In this document: positions 34,501 through 38,079 of the stretch, one piece after another
Position numbering within the stretch: the stretch's first letter is position 1
Layout: each line of letters begins with the position of its first letter
Source: Streptomyces boncukensis
GTDB lineage: Bacteria; Actinomycetota; Actinomycetes; Streptomycetales; Streptomycetaceae
Length of the DNA stretch: 38,079 bases
Direction of reading: 5' to 3'
NCBI RefSeq assembly: GCF_011045075.1
Contig: NZ_JAAKZZ010000012.1
Coordinates: 1-38,079 of the forward strand
The notes under the pieces: generated by a model
What the model was told of the DNA's origin: nothing
The model's input: only the letters and a program-made list of their open reading frames with translations
Databases searched by the model: none
Translations under genes and position numbers: made by a program

Positions 34501-37500
34501 CCGCATCTGCAGGGCCACCGCGCCCGAGGCCGGCAGCATCAGCGGGACCTGCATCGTGAGCTCGGCCAGCTGTCCGCAGCCGAGCCGGCGGCCCGCCGTG
34601 AGCGCGGCCTCGACCAGTGCGGCCCCGGGCACCACGACCTCGCCCGCGACGACGTGTTCGGCGAGCCAGCCGCTCGCGTCGACGCTGCCGGAGAAGACGT
34701 ACCCGTCGCCGTCGGCGAGGCCGACCACCGCGGCGAACAGCGGGTGCCGCCCCGGGAGCAGTCCGGTACCGCCGAGCTCGGTCCGCGCCGCCGTGCCGTC
34801 GAGCCAGAACCGCTCGCGCTGGAACGCGGTGGTCGGCAGGTCGATCCGGCGTCCGGACGGCAGGAGCGCCGGCCAGTCGAGGTCACGGCCGTGCGCGTGC
34901 AGCCGCGCGAGCGCGGCGGAGAGGGCCGTCGGCTCCGGCTGGTCGGCGCGCAGCGTGGGCACGAAGAGCGCGTCCTCGACGCACTCCGAGCCCATGGAGG
35001 CGAGCACCGAGTCCGGGCCGAGTTCCACAAAGGCGCGCACGCCGTCCCGGCGGGCAGCGCGCAGCGCGTCGAGGAACCGGACGGGTTCGCGCACCTGCCG
35101 TATCCAGTACTCCGGGTCGGACACCTCGCCGGACGCGGTGGGCAGCACGGGGATCCGCGGCCGGTGGAAGGTCAGGCCGCGGACCACCTCGCCGAAGGCG
35201 TCCAGCATCGGTTCCATGCGGTGCGAGTGGAAGGCGTGCGAGACGCGCAGGCGGGTGCAGCGCCCCCACGCGGCGGCGAACGCGTCCACCGCGTCGCCGT
35301 CCCCGGAGACGACCACCGACTCGGGGCCGTTCACCGCCGCGATGCACGTCCCCTCGGGCAGCGCGGCGCGTACGGCCTCCTCCGAGGCGCGGACCGCGAC
35401 CATGGCCCCGCCGCCGGGGAGCGCCTGCATCAGGCGCCCGCGCGCGGACACCAGGGTGCAGGCGTCCGCCAGCGACAGCACACCGGCGACATGCGCGGCG
35501 GCGATCTCGCCGACCGAGTGGCCGATGAGGACGTCCGGGGTGACGCCCCACGACTCCAGCAGCCGGTACAGCGCGACCTCGACCGCGAACAGCGCGGGCT
35601 GGGCCCGGTCGGTCCGGTCGACCTCCGCGCGCAGGTCGCCGATCGCCGTACGCAGCTCCGGGTCCCACTCCGCGCACACCGCGTCGAACTCCCGGGCGAA
35701 GGCGGGGAACGCCGTGTGCAGTCCGCGCCCCATCCCGATCCGTTGGGCGCCCTGGCCCGCGAACAGATATCCGGTGGGGTGCGAGGCCGCGGTTCCCTCG
35801 AACACGTTGCCCGCCGGCTCACCGGCAGCGATCGCCCGCAGCCCCTCCAGGAGCGACGCGTGGTCCTCCCCCGCGACGACGGCGCGGTGCTCCATACGCG
35901 CCCGCGTCGTCGCCAGCGACACGCCGGTGTCCACGGGCCGCTCCCGTTCGGCGTACGGCAGCAGGCGCTCCGCCTGGGCCCGCAGGGCGCTGCCGCTGTG
36001 CGCCGACAGCGCCCACAGCACGGGGCCGCCCCCGGGCGGCTCCCCGTCGGTGACGCTGTCGGCGGCGGCGTCGCCGATGGCGGCGTCGCCGGCCACGTCG
36101 CCAGGCGCGTCCCCGGCCATGTCCTCGGTCGCGTCCCCGGTCGCGTCCTCGGTTGCCTGTTCGATGACGACGTGCGCGTTGGTGCCGCTGGCGCCGAAGG
36201 AGGAGACGGCGGCGCGCCGCGGCTGCCCGGTCTCCGGCCAGGGGCGGTTCTCCCGCAGCAGCCGGACGTCCCCGGCGGACCAGTCCACGTGCGAGGTCGC
36301 CTCGTCCGCGTGCAGGGTCCTCGGGAGCAGCCCGTGCCGCAGGGCCAGCACGGTCTTGATGACACCGGCGACCCCCGCGGCGGCCTGCGTGTGGCCGATG
36401 TTGGACTTCAGGGAGCCGAGCCACACCGGCCGGTCCCGGTGCTGCCCGTATGTCGCCAGCAGGGCCCGGGCCTCGATCGGGTCGCCCAGTGACGTACCGG
36501 TCCCGTGCGCCTCCACCAGGTCCACGTCGGCCGGCGACAGAGCGGATTCGGCGAGCGCCTGCCGGATGACGCGCTCCTGCGACTGTCCGTTGGGAACGGT
36601 CAGACCGCTGGTCATGCCGTCCTGGTTGACCGCGCTTCCCCTGACGACCGCCAGTACGGGGTGGCCATGACGCCGCGCGTCGGAGAGACGTTCGACCAGC
36701 AGCATGGCCGCGCCCTCGGCCAGCCCGGTGCCGTCCGCCGACTCCGCGAACGCCTTGCACCGGCCGTCCGGCGCCAGCCCGTTCTGCCGGGTGAACTCCA
36801 GCAGCGCCGCGGGGGTCGACAGCACCGAGACCCCGCCGACGAGCGCCAGGGAGCAGTCGCCCTGGCGCAGCGAACGACCCGCCAGATGCAGGGCCACCAG
36901 CGAGGACGAGCACGCGGTGTCCACCGTGATCGCCGGCCCCTCCAGGCCGAGGGTGTAGGCGATCCGGCCGGAGGCGATGCTTCCCGCGCTCCCGTTCCCG
37001 AGGTAGCCGGTCACCTCGTCAGGCGCCGACAGCGTCCGCTCGTACGACCCGTAGTCGTGGTACATCAGACCGGTGAAGACCCCGGTCCGGGTGCCGCGCA
37101 GCGACGTCGGGTCGATCCGCCCGCGCTCCAGCGCCTCCCAGGAGGTCTCCAGCAGCAGCCGCTGCTGCGGGTCCATCGCGAGCGCCTCGCGCGGGGAGAT
37201 GCCGAAGGGCTCCGGATCGAACTCCGCGGCGTCGTACAGGAATCCGCCCTGCGCGGTCGCACACGTTCCGTCAGCCGTCGGCGTCCCGGTCAGCGCATCC
37301 AGGTCCCAGCCCCGGTCGGCGGGGAACCCGGAGATCGCGTCCCGTCCGCCAAGGACGAGGTCCCACTGCTGCTCGGGGGAGGCGACCCCGCCCGGCAGCC
37401 GGCAGGCCATGCCCACGATCGCGATCGGCTCCTGGTCCCTTTCCTCCACCGCCCGCAGCCGCCGGCGGGTCTGCCTGAGATCGGTGGTGAGCCGCTTGAG

Positions 37501-37548
37501 GTAGTCGAGAACCTTGCCTTCGTCATGCGGGTCGGGCATGCCGGTCAC
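16543..37548 (-). CDS. Type I modular PKS with four extension modules (7001 residues)
   Basis: A giant assembly-line synthase of 7001 residues, cytosolic and presumably dimeric. An N-terminal docking coiled coil (1-40, [12 protein letters not shown]) receives the chain from the upstream PKS. Four modules follow: KS-AT-DH-KR-ACP (41-1672), KS-AT-DH-ER-KR-ACP (1690-3692), KS-AT-KR-ACP (3712-5240) and KS-AT-DH-KR-ACP (5261-6922). The C-terminal docking region (about 6940-7001, ending [12 protein letters not shown]) passes the chain to the terminal module. All catalytic residues I checked are present. The start is GTG 37548-37546, overlapping the stop of the upstream PKS (GTGA) with GGAGGA about 3 nt upstream; an ATG three codons later is too far from that site. 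The frame is uninterrupted over 21 kb. Confidence 0.97.
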   Translation of the reverse strand: MTGMPDPHDEGKVLDYLKRLTTDLRQTRRRLRAVEERDQEPIAIVGMACRLPGGVASPEQQWDLVLGGRDAISGFPADRGWDLDALTGTPTADGTCATAQGGFLYDAAEFDPEPFGISPREALAMDPQQRLLLETSWEALERGRIDPTSLRGTRTGVFTGLMYHDYGSYERTLSAPDEVTGYLGNGSAGSIASGRIAYTLGLEGPAITVDTACSSSLVALHLAGRSLRQGDCSLALVGGVSVLSTPAALLEFTRQNGLAPDGRCKAFAESADGTGLAEGAAMLLVERLSDARRHGHPVLAVVRGSAVNQDGMTSGLTVPNGQSQERVIRQALAESALSPADVDLVEAHGTGTSLGDPIEARALLATYGQHRDRPVWLGSLKSNIGHTQAAAGVAGVIKTVLALRHGLLPRTLHADEATSHVDWSAGDVRLLRENRPWPETGQPRRAAVSSFGASGTNAHVVIEQATEDATGDATEDMAGDAPGDVAGDAAIGDAAADSVTDGEPPGGGPVLWALSAHSGSALRAQAERLLPYAERERPVDTGVSLATTRARMEHRAVVAGEDHASLLEGLRAIAAGEPAGNVFEGTAASHPTGYLFAGQGAQRIGMGRGLHTAFPAFAREFDAVCAEWDPELRTAIGDLRAEVDRTDRAQPALFAVEVALYRLLESWGVTPDVLIGHSVGEIAAAHVAGVLSLADACTLVSARGRLMQALPGGGAMVAVRASEEAVRAALPEGTCIAAVNGPESVVVSGDGDAVDAFAAAWGRCTRLRVSHAFHSHRMEPMLDAFGEVVRGLTFHRPRIPVLPTASGEVSDPEYWIRQVREPVRFLDALRAARRDGVRAFVELGPDSVLASMGSECVEDALFVPTLRADQPEPTALSAALARLHAHGRDLDWPALLPSGRRIDLPTTAFQRERFWLDGTAARTELGGTGLLPGRHPLFAAVVGLADGDGYVFSGSVDASGWLAEHVVAGEVVVPGAALVEAALTAGRRLGCGQLAELTMQVPLMLPASGAVALQMRVGAPDGSGAREVALASRLDEPGEGEWLRHATGVLAPGVPSPASAPPWRPGEPVEIGGMYERMGRAGLDYGPSFRGVRRAWRDGDDVLAEVVPPQEMRDDRFLIHPALLDAALHGLHLLTGADQARLPFSWSGVAVHAPAAPSRLLVRLSPRGEDGGDGGDSAALSVCDEAGNPVVSVARLSVRPLPSTGIGARTGGGLYRVAWHRAAPASPVRDDVARIRPRSVAEALERVQARLASNDLSPLAVVVGDERHDAAVRGLVRSAQAEHPDRFVLVECARDEDASLVPAAVAVGEPEAAIRDGEVSVPRLERASGGDRAPALDPAGTVLITGGTGALGVLMAEHLVAAWGVRHLVLAGRSGTAELPELDAEVAVVSCDVSDREALAALLASIPGDRPLTAVIHMAGVLDDGVVESLTPERVRAVAAAKAEAAWHLHELTGDLEAFVLFSSAAGVLGSPGQANYAAANAALDGLAVHRRRQGLPALSLAWGLWESPAGMAGELSGGDRARLDRSGALGLSAAQGTALFDLAMTSGEPVLLPMRFDTAATPTARHAHLLRNILGRRELPAAAAGGDGGAHWDGTDALDLVRRHATAVLGHRDPARIGPDRPFLEAGFDSLTAVELRNRLHRATGLRLPPTLLFDYPTPAALAEHLSDAFGGRTVEVVASAGAEHGDEPIAIVAAACRLPGGVASPEQLWHLVNEGLDGISGFPTDRGWAAKLAHAECATGQGGFLYDMAEFDAALFGISPKEAVLTDPQQRLLLEASWETFERARIDPRSLRGARVGVFAGSMYHDYGTAAAPDADAMGPAGSIVSGRIAYTFGLQGPAITVDTACSSSLVAMHLAAQALRQGECEMALAGGVSLMAGPDPFVAFSKQGALAPDGRVKAFADTADGTAWSEGVGLVLLERLSEARRHGHPVLAVIRGSAVNQDGASSGLTAPHGPSQQRVIRQALAGARLDASDVDVVEAHGTGTSLGDPIEAQALLATYGQRSDAGNPVWIGSLKSNIGHTQAASGVAAVIKMVEAMRHGVMPRTLNVDRPTTKVDWSAGAARLLTAAREWPAHDRPRRGAVSSFGLSGTNAHLILEQVPDESRSEPGDDALADPGWVPWALYAETAGGLRDQAGRLLEGTADRPGVRAADVGWSLGSTRARLRHRAVVVGAGRDGLRALADGAAHPRLVSGTADLDGKVVFVFPGQGAQWAGMGLELIKTSPVFAARMAECEAALAPYADWRLTEALADPAAHERVDVVQPLSWAVMVSLAELWRSHGVVPDAVVGHSQGEIAAACVAGALSLPDAAAVVALRSRALVGVAGRGGMVSVPLPASEVGGILRDGIGIAAVNGPASTVVSGDPDALEALLAECAGREVRARRIPVDYASHSAQVEPLHDQLLAALDGIEPAPSAVPVLSTVAGTWLDTTTMDAEYWYRNLRETVRFAPAVRELLSAGHTCFIEVGSHPVLLTGAQETIDEGGHDAHALGTLRRDDGGLDRFMLSLAEAHVRGVGIDWAAAFRGTGARVVDLPTYPFQRRRYWLEPHPGASDPGSLGLDAVGHGLLRARTRLAAGGEDLYTGRLSPDTHRWLREHSVFGTPILPGSAFVELLLRAGEASGCRRIDELVIEAPLALPADADLQLQVVVGPPDDAGRRPATVHSALADGGTWTRHASGTLAEPEPEPEAGEAAGAAELPLPPWPPQGAAPVEVDGLYDLLTGRGLDYGPSFAGLRSAWRADDDTILAEVALPDEADPDAFGLHPALLDAALHGAALLSPDGAARLPFAWRGVTLHAVGATRLRLRLSMTDADTLALHAVDTTGAPVVSVDGLSLRPVASGELEAPARSAPDALFALSWTPAEPAPSAPSAPAVVTADIGDGSLADLADPAGPAPDVVLASCPGDVRTAVGRALALVQEWLAESRFEASRLLIATRRAVSVGHGDPVQDPAHAAVWGLLRSAQSEFPDRFVLADTDGAADLPVAAIAASGEPQVAVRGGTLLIPRLQRAAAAPAPLGDQPWQLDLTGRGTLDNLEPRPHPEAERPLAAGEVRLAVRAAGLNFRDVLLTLGMVDQTGLSGEGAGVVLEVAGDVSGFRPGDRVFGMFPSSLASVAVADHRLLAHIPDTWSFAAAASVPVVFLTAYWGLTDLAGLRRGESVLVHAGTGGVGTAAIQLAQHLGAEVFATASPPKWQALRDLGLDDTHIASSRTLDFEAAFLDATGGRGVDVVLNSLARESVDASLRLLPRGGRFMEMGKTDVRDPDEVARRHRGVSYQVFDIVEAGPRRLGEMLAELMDLFRQGAITPVPVSAWDVRHTVEALRFLSQARHIGKIVVTVPAPLDRAGTVLITGGTGVLGGLVARHLVAAHGVRRLLLTSRRGMDAEGAAELHAELTGLGAEVTVAACDAADRSQLASLLSRTGPLTAVVHAAGALADGTVDTLTAAQLDEVLRPKADAARHLDELTRGHDLSAFVMFSSAAGVLGGAGQANYAAANAYLEALAQHRRSSGLPGQSLAWGFWEPRSGMTAHIADADLARMARAGLSPLSAQEGLALLDRALGMPDAALVPVRLDTEVLRDLPQVPALLRGLVRRAPRRAGNDAVEPSSWPARLAGMSAAERERALVGLVREHVATVLGHTASDEIAARRPFQELGFDSLTAVELRNRLSTATGVRLPATLVFDYPTPLAVAGHLGERLAGESPRPAPEAGPRQAPVDEPVAIVAMACRFPADIATPEQLWELVLAEADATGPFPTDRGWDLDGLYDEDPETPGTSYVRRGGFLRDVSGFDADFFGIAPREALAMDPQQRILLETSWELFERAGWDPTSLAGTSTGVFVGTHGQDYSALSGGDERYLITGAGSSALAGRLAYVFGLEGPALTVDTACSSSLVSVHLATQALRQGECDAALAGGVSVLSTPHGLLGLSRQRGLAPDGRCRSFSDEADGFGMAEGVGVLLLERLSDARRLGHDVLAVVRGSAVNNDGASNGLTAPNGLSQERVIERALRAAGLSGRDIDAVEAHGTGTTLGDPIEAQALLATYGQVRDTPLWLGSVKSNIGHAQGAAGVAGVIKTVMALRGGTLPRTLHVDRPSSHVDWSSGTVELLTAARPWPAHGRPRRAGVSSFGVTGTNAHLIIEQADAADAADAADAADAADAAQAPAPEPADPPEPERHLAFRPWVLSARSPGALSAQAERLRARLGDPGGHLVDIGFSLAATRAELEYRAVLLGQDRDGLAAGLAALSAREPSAQVVHGALPAQDPDRPVLVFPGQGAQWVGMALGLTAASPVFARALRECAEALEPLVDWDLLDVLADESALARVEVVQPALWAVMVSLAELWRAHGVRPGGVIGHSQGEIAAAVVAGALSLADGARVVVLRSRAIARELAGRGGMASVPLPREAVAERIGPWDGQLTVAAVNGPGTTVVSGSAEEVDRAVAAFEADGVRVRRIAVDYASHSPHVESIEAELRTALSGIAPVSAPVPFYSTLTGQVIDTASLDARYWYENLRHTVRFEQAVRAAVDDGRRLYIEAGPHPMLTAGIEATLEEMAAPGAALGSLRRNEPDTERFTRSLAEAWVHGVAVDWQSAYSGTGARRVALPTYAFQHQRFWLDPAPEETAPADGADARLWAAVEQQDAAALARVLGSGEQSDPARDLAPALPALARWYRTQRDRRGTERWRYHEAWRALGGARRAAPDGPWLLVVPEAEHEPSAVGPLVRGLGEHAVVLRIAAPSDRAETAGRVRAAVGDRGLRGVLSLLPLAEDPHPEYDSTPAGFAASLTLLQALGDAEIAAPLWCVTRAAVATGSPGEAVHPRQSLVWGLGRVAALEHGDRWGGLVDLPEDADDTDAARLLTALHGDMGDQLAVRGGDLLGRRLVRAAPGAPDAPPAWSPSGTVLITGGTGALGSQVARRLARNGAEHLLLLSRSGPAADGAPELERELCELGASATIRACDAADREALAQALATIPPEHPLTAVVHTAAVLDDAVIDSLTLEQVDRALRAKVSAAVNLHEATREADLSQFVLFSSVGGTIGTPGQGNYAPGNVFLDQLAHRRRAEGLPATALSWGAWAGDGMALGRVGELMERHGIRTMRPDLALDAMEQAVHRAEPALVLADLDWKRFYHAFTAARPSALFDDITDVGRMREQTAAGSGQPSDLAARMAGLPQRERRAALGDLVRTHVAAVLGHTSADQLDDQRALKDLGFDSVTAVELRNRLNGASGLTLPATLVFDHPTTGALAALLESELLGAQRHSAETPAPRRAQGAAPGEPIAIVAMSCRFPGEVRSPEDLWRLLESGTDAIGEAPDDRDWPARAQHMRGGFLTGAGEFDAELFGISPREALAMDPQQRLALELSWEVFERAGLDPLSQRDHRTGVFLGAYDSQYVSRLRAVPEELSGYLSNGNSMSLVSGRVAYSFGLRGPTLTVDTACSSSMVALHLAVQSLRRGESDRAVAGGVTVMVTPAVLGEFDRQGGLAPDGRCKSFSSSADGTGFAEGAGLVLVERLSDAERNGHPVLAVLRGSAVNSDGASNGMTAPSGPAQERVILDALADARLEPSAVDAVEAHGTGTTLGDPIELGSLFATYGRDRSAPLHVGSLKSTIGHSQAAAGVAGVIKAVLSLRHGALPRTLHVDRPTPHADWSRGDVRLLTEAHTWPSGDRPRRVGVSSFGISGTNAHVVLEQRTPADQPTADRPEGAAPQGERPVPWLLHARTEAALRDQAARLAREAGALDPAGTARSLATGRARLEHRAVVVGTGREELLRGLERVAAEETGAQVRTGHARPRGAVAFLFSGQGAQRAGMGAELYAAYPAFAEAFDAVCAVLDPAVPDVVRDDPDRLDRTEFAQQALFAFEVALFRLLESWGVHPHVLAGHSIGEVAAAHAAGVLTLDDAARLVLARARLMEACEPGGAMVAVQATEDEMRADLPDRVALAAVNGPEAVVVSGDADAVEGVAGRWRARGRRTRNLRVSHAFHSHHMDGMLAQFADAVATLTFHPPRIPIAPAAGEDCATPEYWVRQVRNTVRFDRALAALEDQGATTYLEVGPDAPLTAMGHQRSPGAAFVAAQRAGRSEAAALLTALGEVHIHGGSVSWGDVLPPGSRVDLPTYAFQHRHFWLRDRARDTGDVRGAGLESTEHPLVGGVMELPDGSRVLSGRISRETHPWLGDHAVGGRVLLPGTAFLDLALYAGELTGSTLLENLDLREPLELPDTHPVFLRVRVSAPDDHGNRDVAVFSRPGEPDGGGSWATHAEGTLADGAAAAPAADSGLTAWPPDGATPLETGDAYERLARTGLDYGPAFRLLRSAWRRGDEVYAEVGPPEDGPAPDGADFVLHPALLDAALHAMAMDAAELRLPFAWAGVAVRAPGPRGLRVRLTPLDESSVGILVADAAGQPVAQARSLATRPVAAGELRVRNHAADLFRTHWTPVRTPEPVSARCLVTEVHGACALSAPAIEPVESAQDAGLLLLDATGHVTDPVPATHELLDRTRDRLLAALTGADTTATVAVLTRDDTDPWTGALSGFLRGAQREYPQRIVQIRLADPGSPDCAGLVPAAARLGEPEVAVRSGTLHVPRLLRAAPDGRRRPALDPDGTVVVTGGTGLVGGRLARHLATEYGVGRLLLIGRHGSADRLVAELTGLGVDVTVLACDVSDRAALQAALRSVPAAHPLTGVVHAAGVVDDGVIDNLTRDRIDRVLAPKADAGWHLHELTKDLDLALFVTVSSVAGTLGSPGQAHYGAANGFLDALAAHRRELALPGQSVAWGPWESPAGMAARLPEEARARMARGGVVPLTGEQALAAFDAAVTAEDAALAAVRFDPARVRAGGVPPLLASVITAERRSARDTWAERYAGLPPKERAAAVLHLVRTEAAAVLGHPGPDRIDPDRPFTDAGFDSLAAVELSNALRAATGLALPATLLFDRPDPTAMAAYLHERLAPSAAPPVLGALDQAGAALSGLSGLEADDDLRKQVRTKLRALLTQVDEAERAGRTDDVAGRLRDATPDEVFAFLDQEFK
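16783..21768 (-). other. PKS module 4 of the 7001-residue protein: KS-AT(malonyl)-DH-KR-ACP
   Basis: KS 5261-5671 (C5421, H5556, H5594). AT 5778-6085 with G-H-S-I-G (S5864) and H-A-F-H (5961-5964), the malonyl-CoA signature. DH 6124-6398 with H6157-x3-G-x4-P and D6327. KR 6580-6820 with Y6724 and V-D-D at 6667-6669, a B-type mark. ACP 6845-6922 (Ser6882). Expected result: a trans alkene without alpha branch, the C4=C5 bond of the final product. Confidence 0.93.
21829..26415 (-). other. PKS module 3 of the 7001-residue protein: KS-AT(methylmalonyl)-KR-ACP
   Basis: KS 3712-4130 (C3879, H4014, H4052). AT 4256-4570 with G-H-S-Q-G (S4345) and Y-A-S-H (4446-4449), the methylmalonyl signature. There is no DH: after the AT the chain goes straight into the KR structural subdomain (from about 4610, R-Y-H-E-A-W at 4671-4676). 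Catalytic KR 4885-5130 with L-D-D (4975-4977, B-type) and Y5032. ACP 5165-5240 (Ser5198, in the variant G-F-D-S-V). Expected result: a hydroxyl with an adjacent methyl branch, C7-OH and C6-CH3. Confidence 0.94.
25102..25155. repeat. 9-bp tandem repeat (six perfect copies) in the module 3 KS-AT linker
   Basis: CGCCGCGTC is repeated six times without mismatch and stays in frame, encoding (Asp-Ala-Ala)6 at residues 4132-4149 of the four-module PKS. It lies just after the KS C-terminal H-L-I-I-E-Q, where length is tolerated. It is a candidate for slippage-driven length variation between strains. Confidence 0.95.
26473..32481 (-). other. PKS module 2 of the 7001-residue protein: KS-AT(methylmalonyl)-DH-ER-KR-ACP, fully reducing
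   Basis: KS 1690-2101 (C1848, H1983, H2023). AT 2203-2510 with G-H-S-Q-G (S2292) and Y-A-S-H (2389-2392), methylmalonyl. DH 2562-2838 with H2596-x3-G-x4-P and D2767. ER 3028-3335 with nucleotide motif A-G-T-G-G-V-G (3160-3166). KR 3342-3580 with L-A-D (3429-3431) and Y3486. ACP 3615-3692 (Ser3651). In the ER segment L-T-L-G-M-V, Val3070 stands where a Tyr marks 2S-methyl formers, so a 2R methyl is expected from the published correlation. Expected result: saturated C9 methylene and a C8 methyl. Confidence 0.94.
32533..37428 (-). other. PKS module 1 of the 7001-residue protein: KS-AT(malonyl)-DH-KR-ACP
   Basis: KS 41-464 (C213, H348, H386). AT 593-890 with G-H-S-V-G (S678) and H-A-F-H (771-774), malonyl. 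DH 932-1200 with H965-x3-G-x4-P and D1125. KR 1338-1570 with L-D-D (1422-1424, B-type), K1442 and Y1477. ACP 1600-1672 (Ser1631). The KS-AT linker (465-503) is unusually acidic and low-complexity. Expected result: a trans alkene, C10=C11 in the final product, without alpha branch. Confidence 0.94.
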
Positions 37549-38079
37549 GGCTCCTCCAGTTCCTCGTCGATGATCGCGAACATGTCGTCGAGACCGGCTG
37601 ACTCCAAGGACGTGTCGGCAACCGGGTGCTGAAAGCTCTCCAGCAGGGAACCGAGGCGTTTTCTGATGCCGATCCGCTCCGCCTCCTCCGGTGGCAGCGC
37701 CGCGACCATCGCCTCGAACTTGCGCAGTTCGGCCAGGACATCGGTCTCGGGCGTCTCGTCCCGCGCCGTCAGCTGCCCGGCCAGATGGTCCGCCAGGTCC
37801 GCGGGCGTGGGATGGTCGAACATCAGGGTGCTGGGCAGTCTGAGCCCGGTCTTCGCGCTGATCCGGTTCCGGGTCTCCACGGCGGTCAGCGAGTCGAAGC
37901 CCATGGCGACGAAGCCGCGCCTGCTCTCGATCTCGTCCGGGCTCCGGTGGCCGAGCGCCGCCGCGACCGCCTCCCGCACCAGATCGAGGACGAGCCGGGG
38001 CCGTTCGGCCTCGCCGGCCTCGTCGAACCGTCGGCGGAACGAGTCGTCGGCCGCGGCTCGTCCTCGATCTGGTGCGGGA
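37545..38079 (-). CDS. Type I PKS, C-terminus only: ACP plus docking domain (truncated by window edge)
   Basis: 177 codons plus stop, entering the window in frame from the right edge. It holds a complete ACP (about residues 30-102 of the fragment, G-F-D-S-L with the phosphopantetheine serine at 63) and a C-terminal docking region (about 112-177) ending [15 protein letters not shown]. That region is the classic helical docking type that pairs with the N-terminal coiled coil of the next PKS. Its TGA overlaps the GTG of the four-module PKS by 4 nt, so it lies upstream in the same operon and hands the chain to that protein. The type of its last module cannot be told because its KS, AT and reductive domains are outside the window. 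Confidence 0.96.
   Translation of the reverse strand, partial: PAPDRGRAAADDSFRRRFDEAGEAERPRLVLDLVREAVAAALGHRSPDEIESRRGFVAMGFDSLTAVETRNRISAKTGLRLPSTLMFDHPTPADLADHLAGQLTARDETPETDVLAELRKFEAMVAALPPEEAERIGIRKRLGSLLESFQHPVADTSLESAGLDDMFAIIDEELEEP

Overview
The window is very GC-rich actinobacterial DNA, most likely from Streptomyces or a close relative. The signs are strong third-position GC bias, GTG and TTG starts, leaderless-looking regulator genes, an Rv1733c-type membrane protein, and a modular type I polyketide synthase (PKS). No rRNA, tRNA, CRISPR array or insertion sequence was recognised.

Left part (about 1-6200), probably ordinary chromosome beside the cluster: a truncated gene for an exported protein (Tat-like signal); an XRE regulator divergent from a type I methionine aminopeptidase; an MFS exporter divergent from a LysR regulator; a short-chain dehydrogenase (SDR) divergent from a MmyB-like XRE regulator; and an Rv1733c-family membrane protein with a DosR/DevR-like box upstream. 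The three divergent promoter regions each carry repeats that look like operators.

Middle (about 6200-10650), the edge of a biosynthetic cluster: a cytochrome P450 on the plus strand; a 21-bp perfect hairpin terminator; then, on the minus strand, an XRE/NB-ARC STAND-ATPase regulator with its own TTGACA promoter overlapped by a perfect tandem 10-mer; and a PHBH-fold FAD monooxygenase, the last gene of the PKS operon.

Right part (10643-38079), a minus-strand type I PKS operon read from the right edge: the C-terminus of an upstream PKS (ACP plus docking domain), a 7001-residue four-module PKS, and a 1963-residue terminal module with thioesterase. The genes overlap by 4 nt or lie 8 nt apart. The modules, in order of use, are: KS-AT(malonyl)-DH-KR-ACP; KS-AT(methylmalonyl)-DH-ER-KR-ACP; KS-AT(methylmalonyl)-KR-ACP; KS-AT(malonyl)-DH-KR-ACP; and KS-AT(non-canonical)-DH-KR-ACP-TE.

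By colinearity the carboxyl end of the product would be a 2-substituted 2,4-dienoyl (macro)lactone with 6-methyl, 7-hydroxy, 8-methyl, C9 methylene and a C10=C11 alkene. This is the beta-carbon processing of plecomacrolides (bafilomycin, hygrolidin), but without their methyls at C4 and C10. The odd terminal AT sits exactly where bafilomycin uses methoxymalonyl-ACP. The P450 and the FAD monooxygenase are candidate tailoring oxygenases. The loading module, earlier extension modules and any unusual extender-unit genes lie beyond the right edge.
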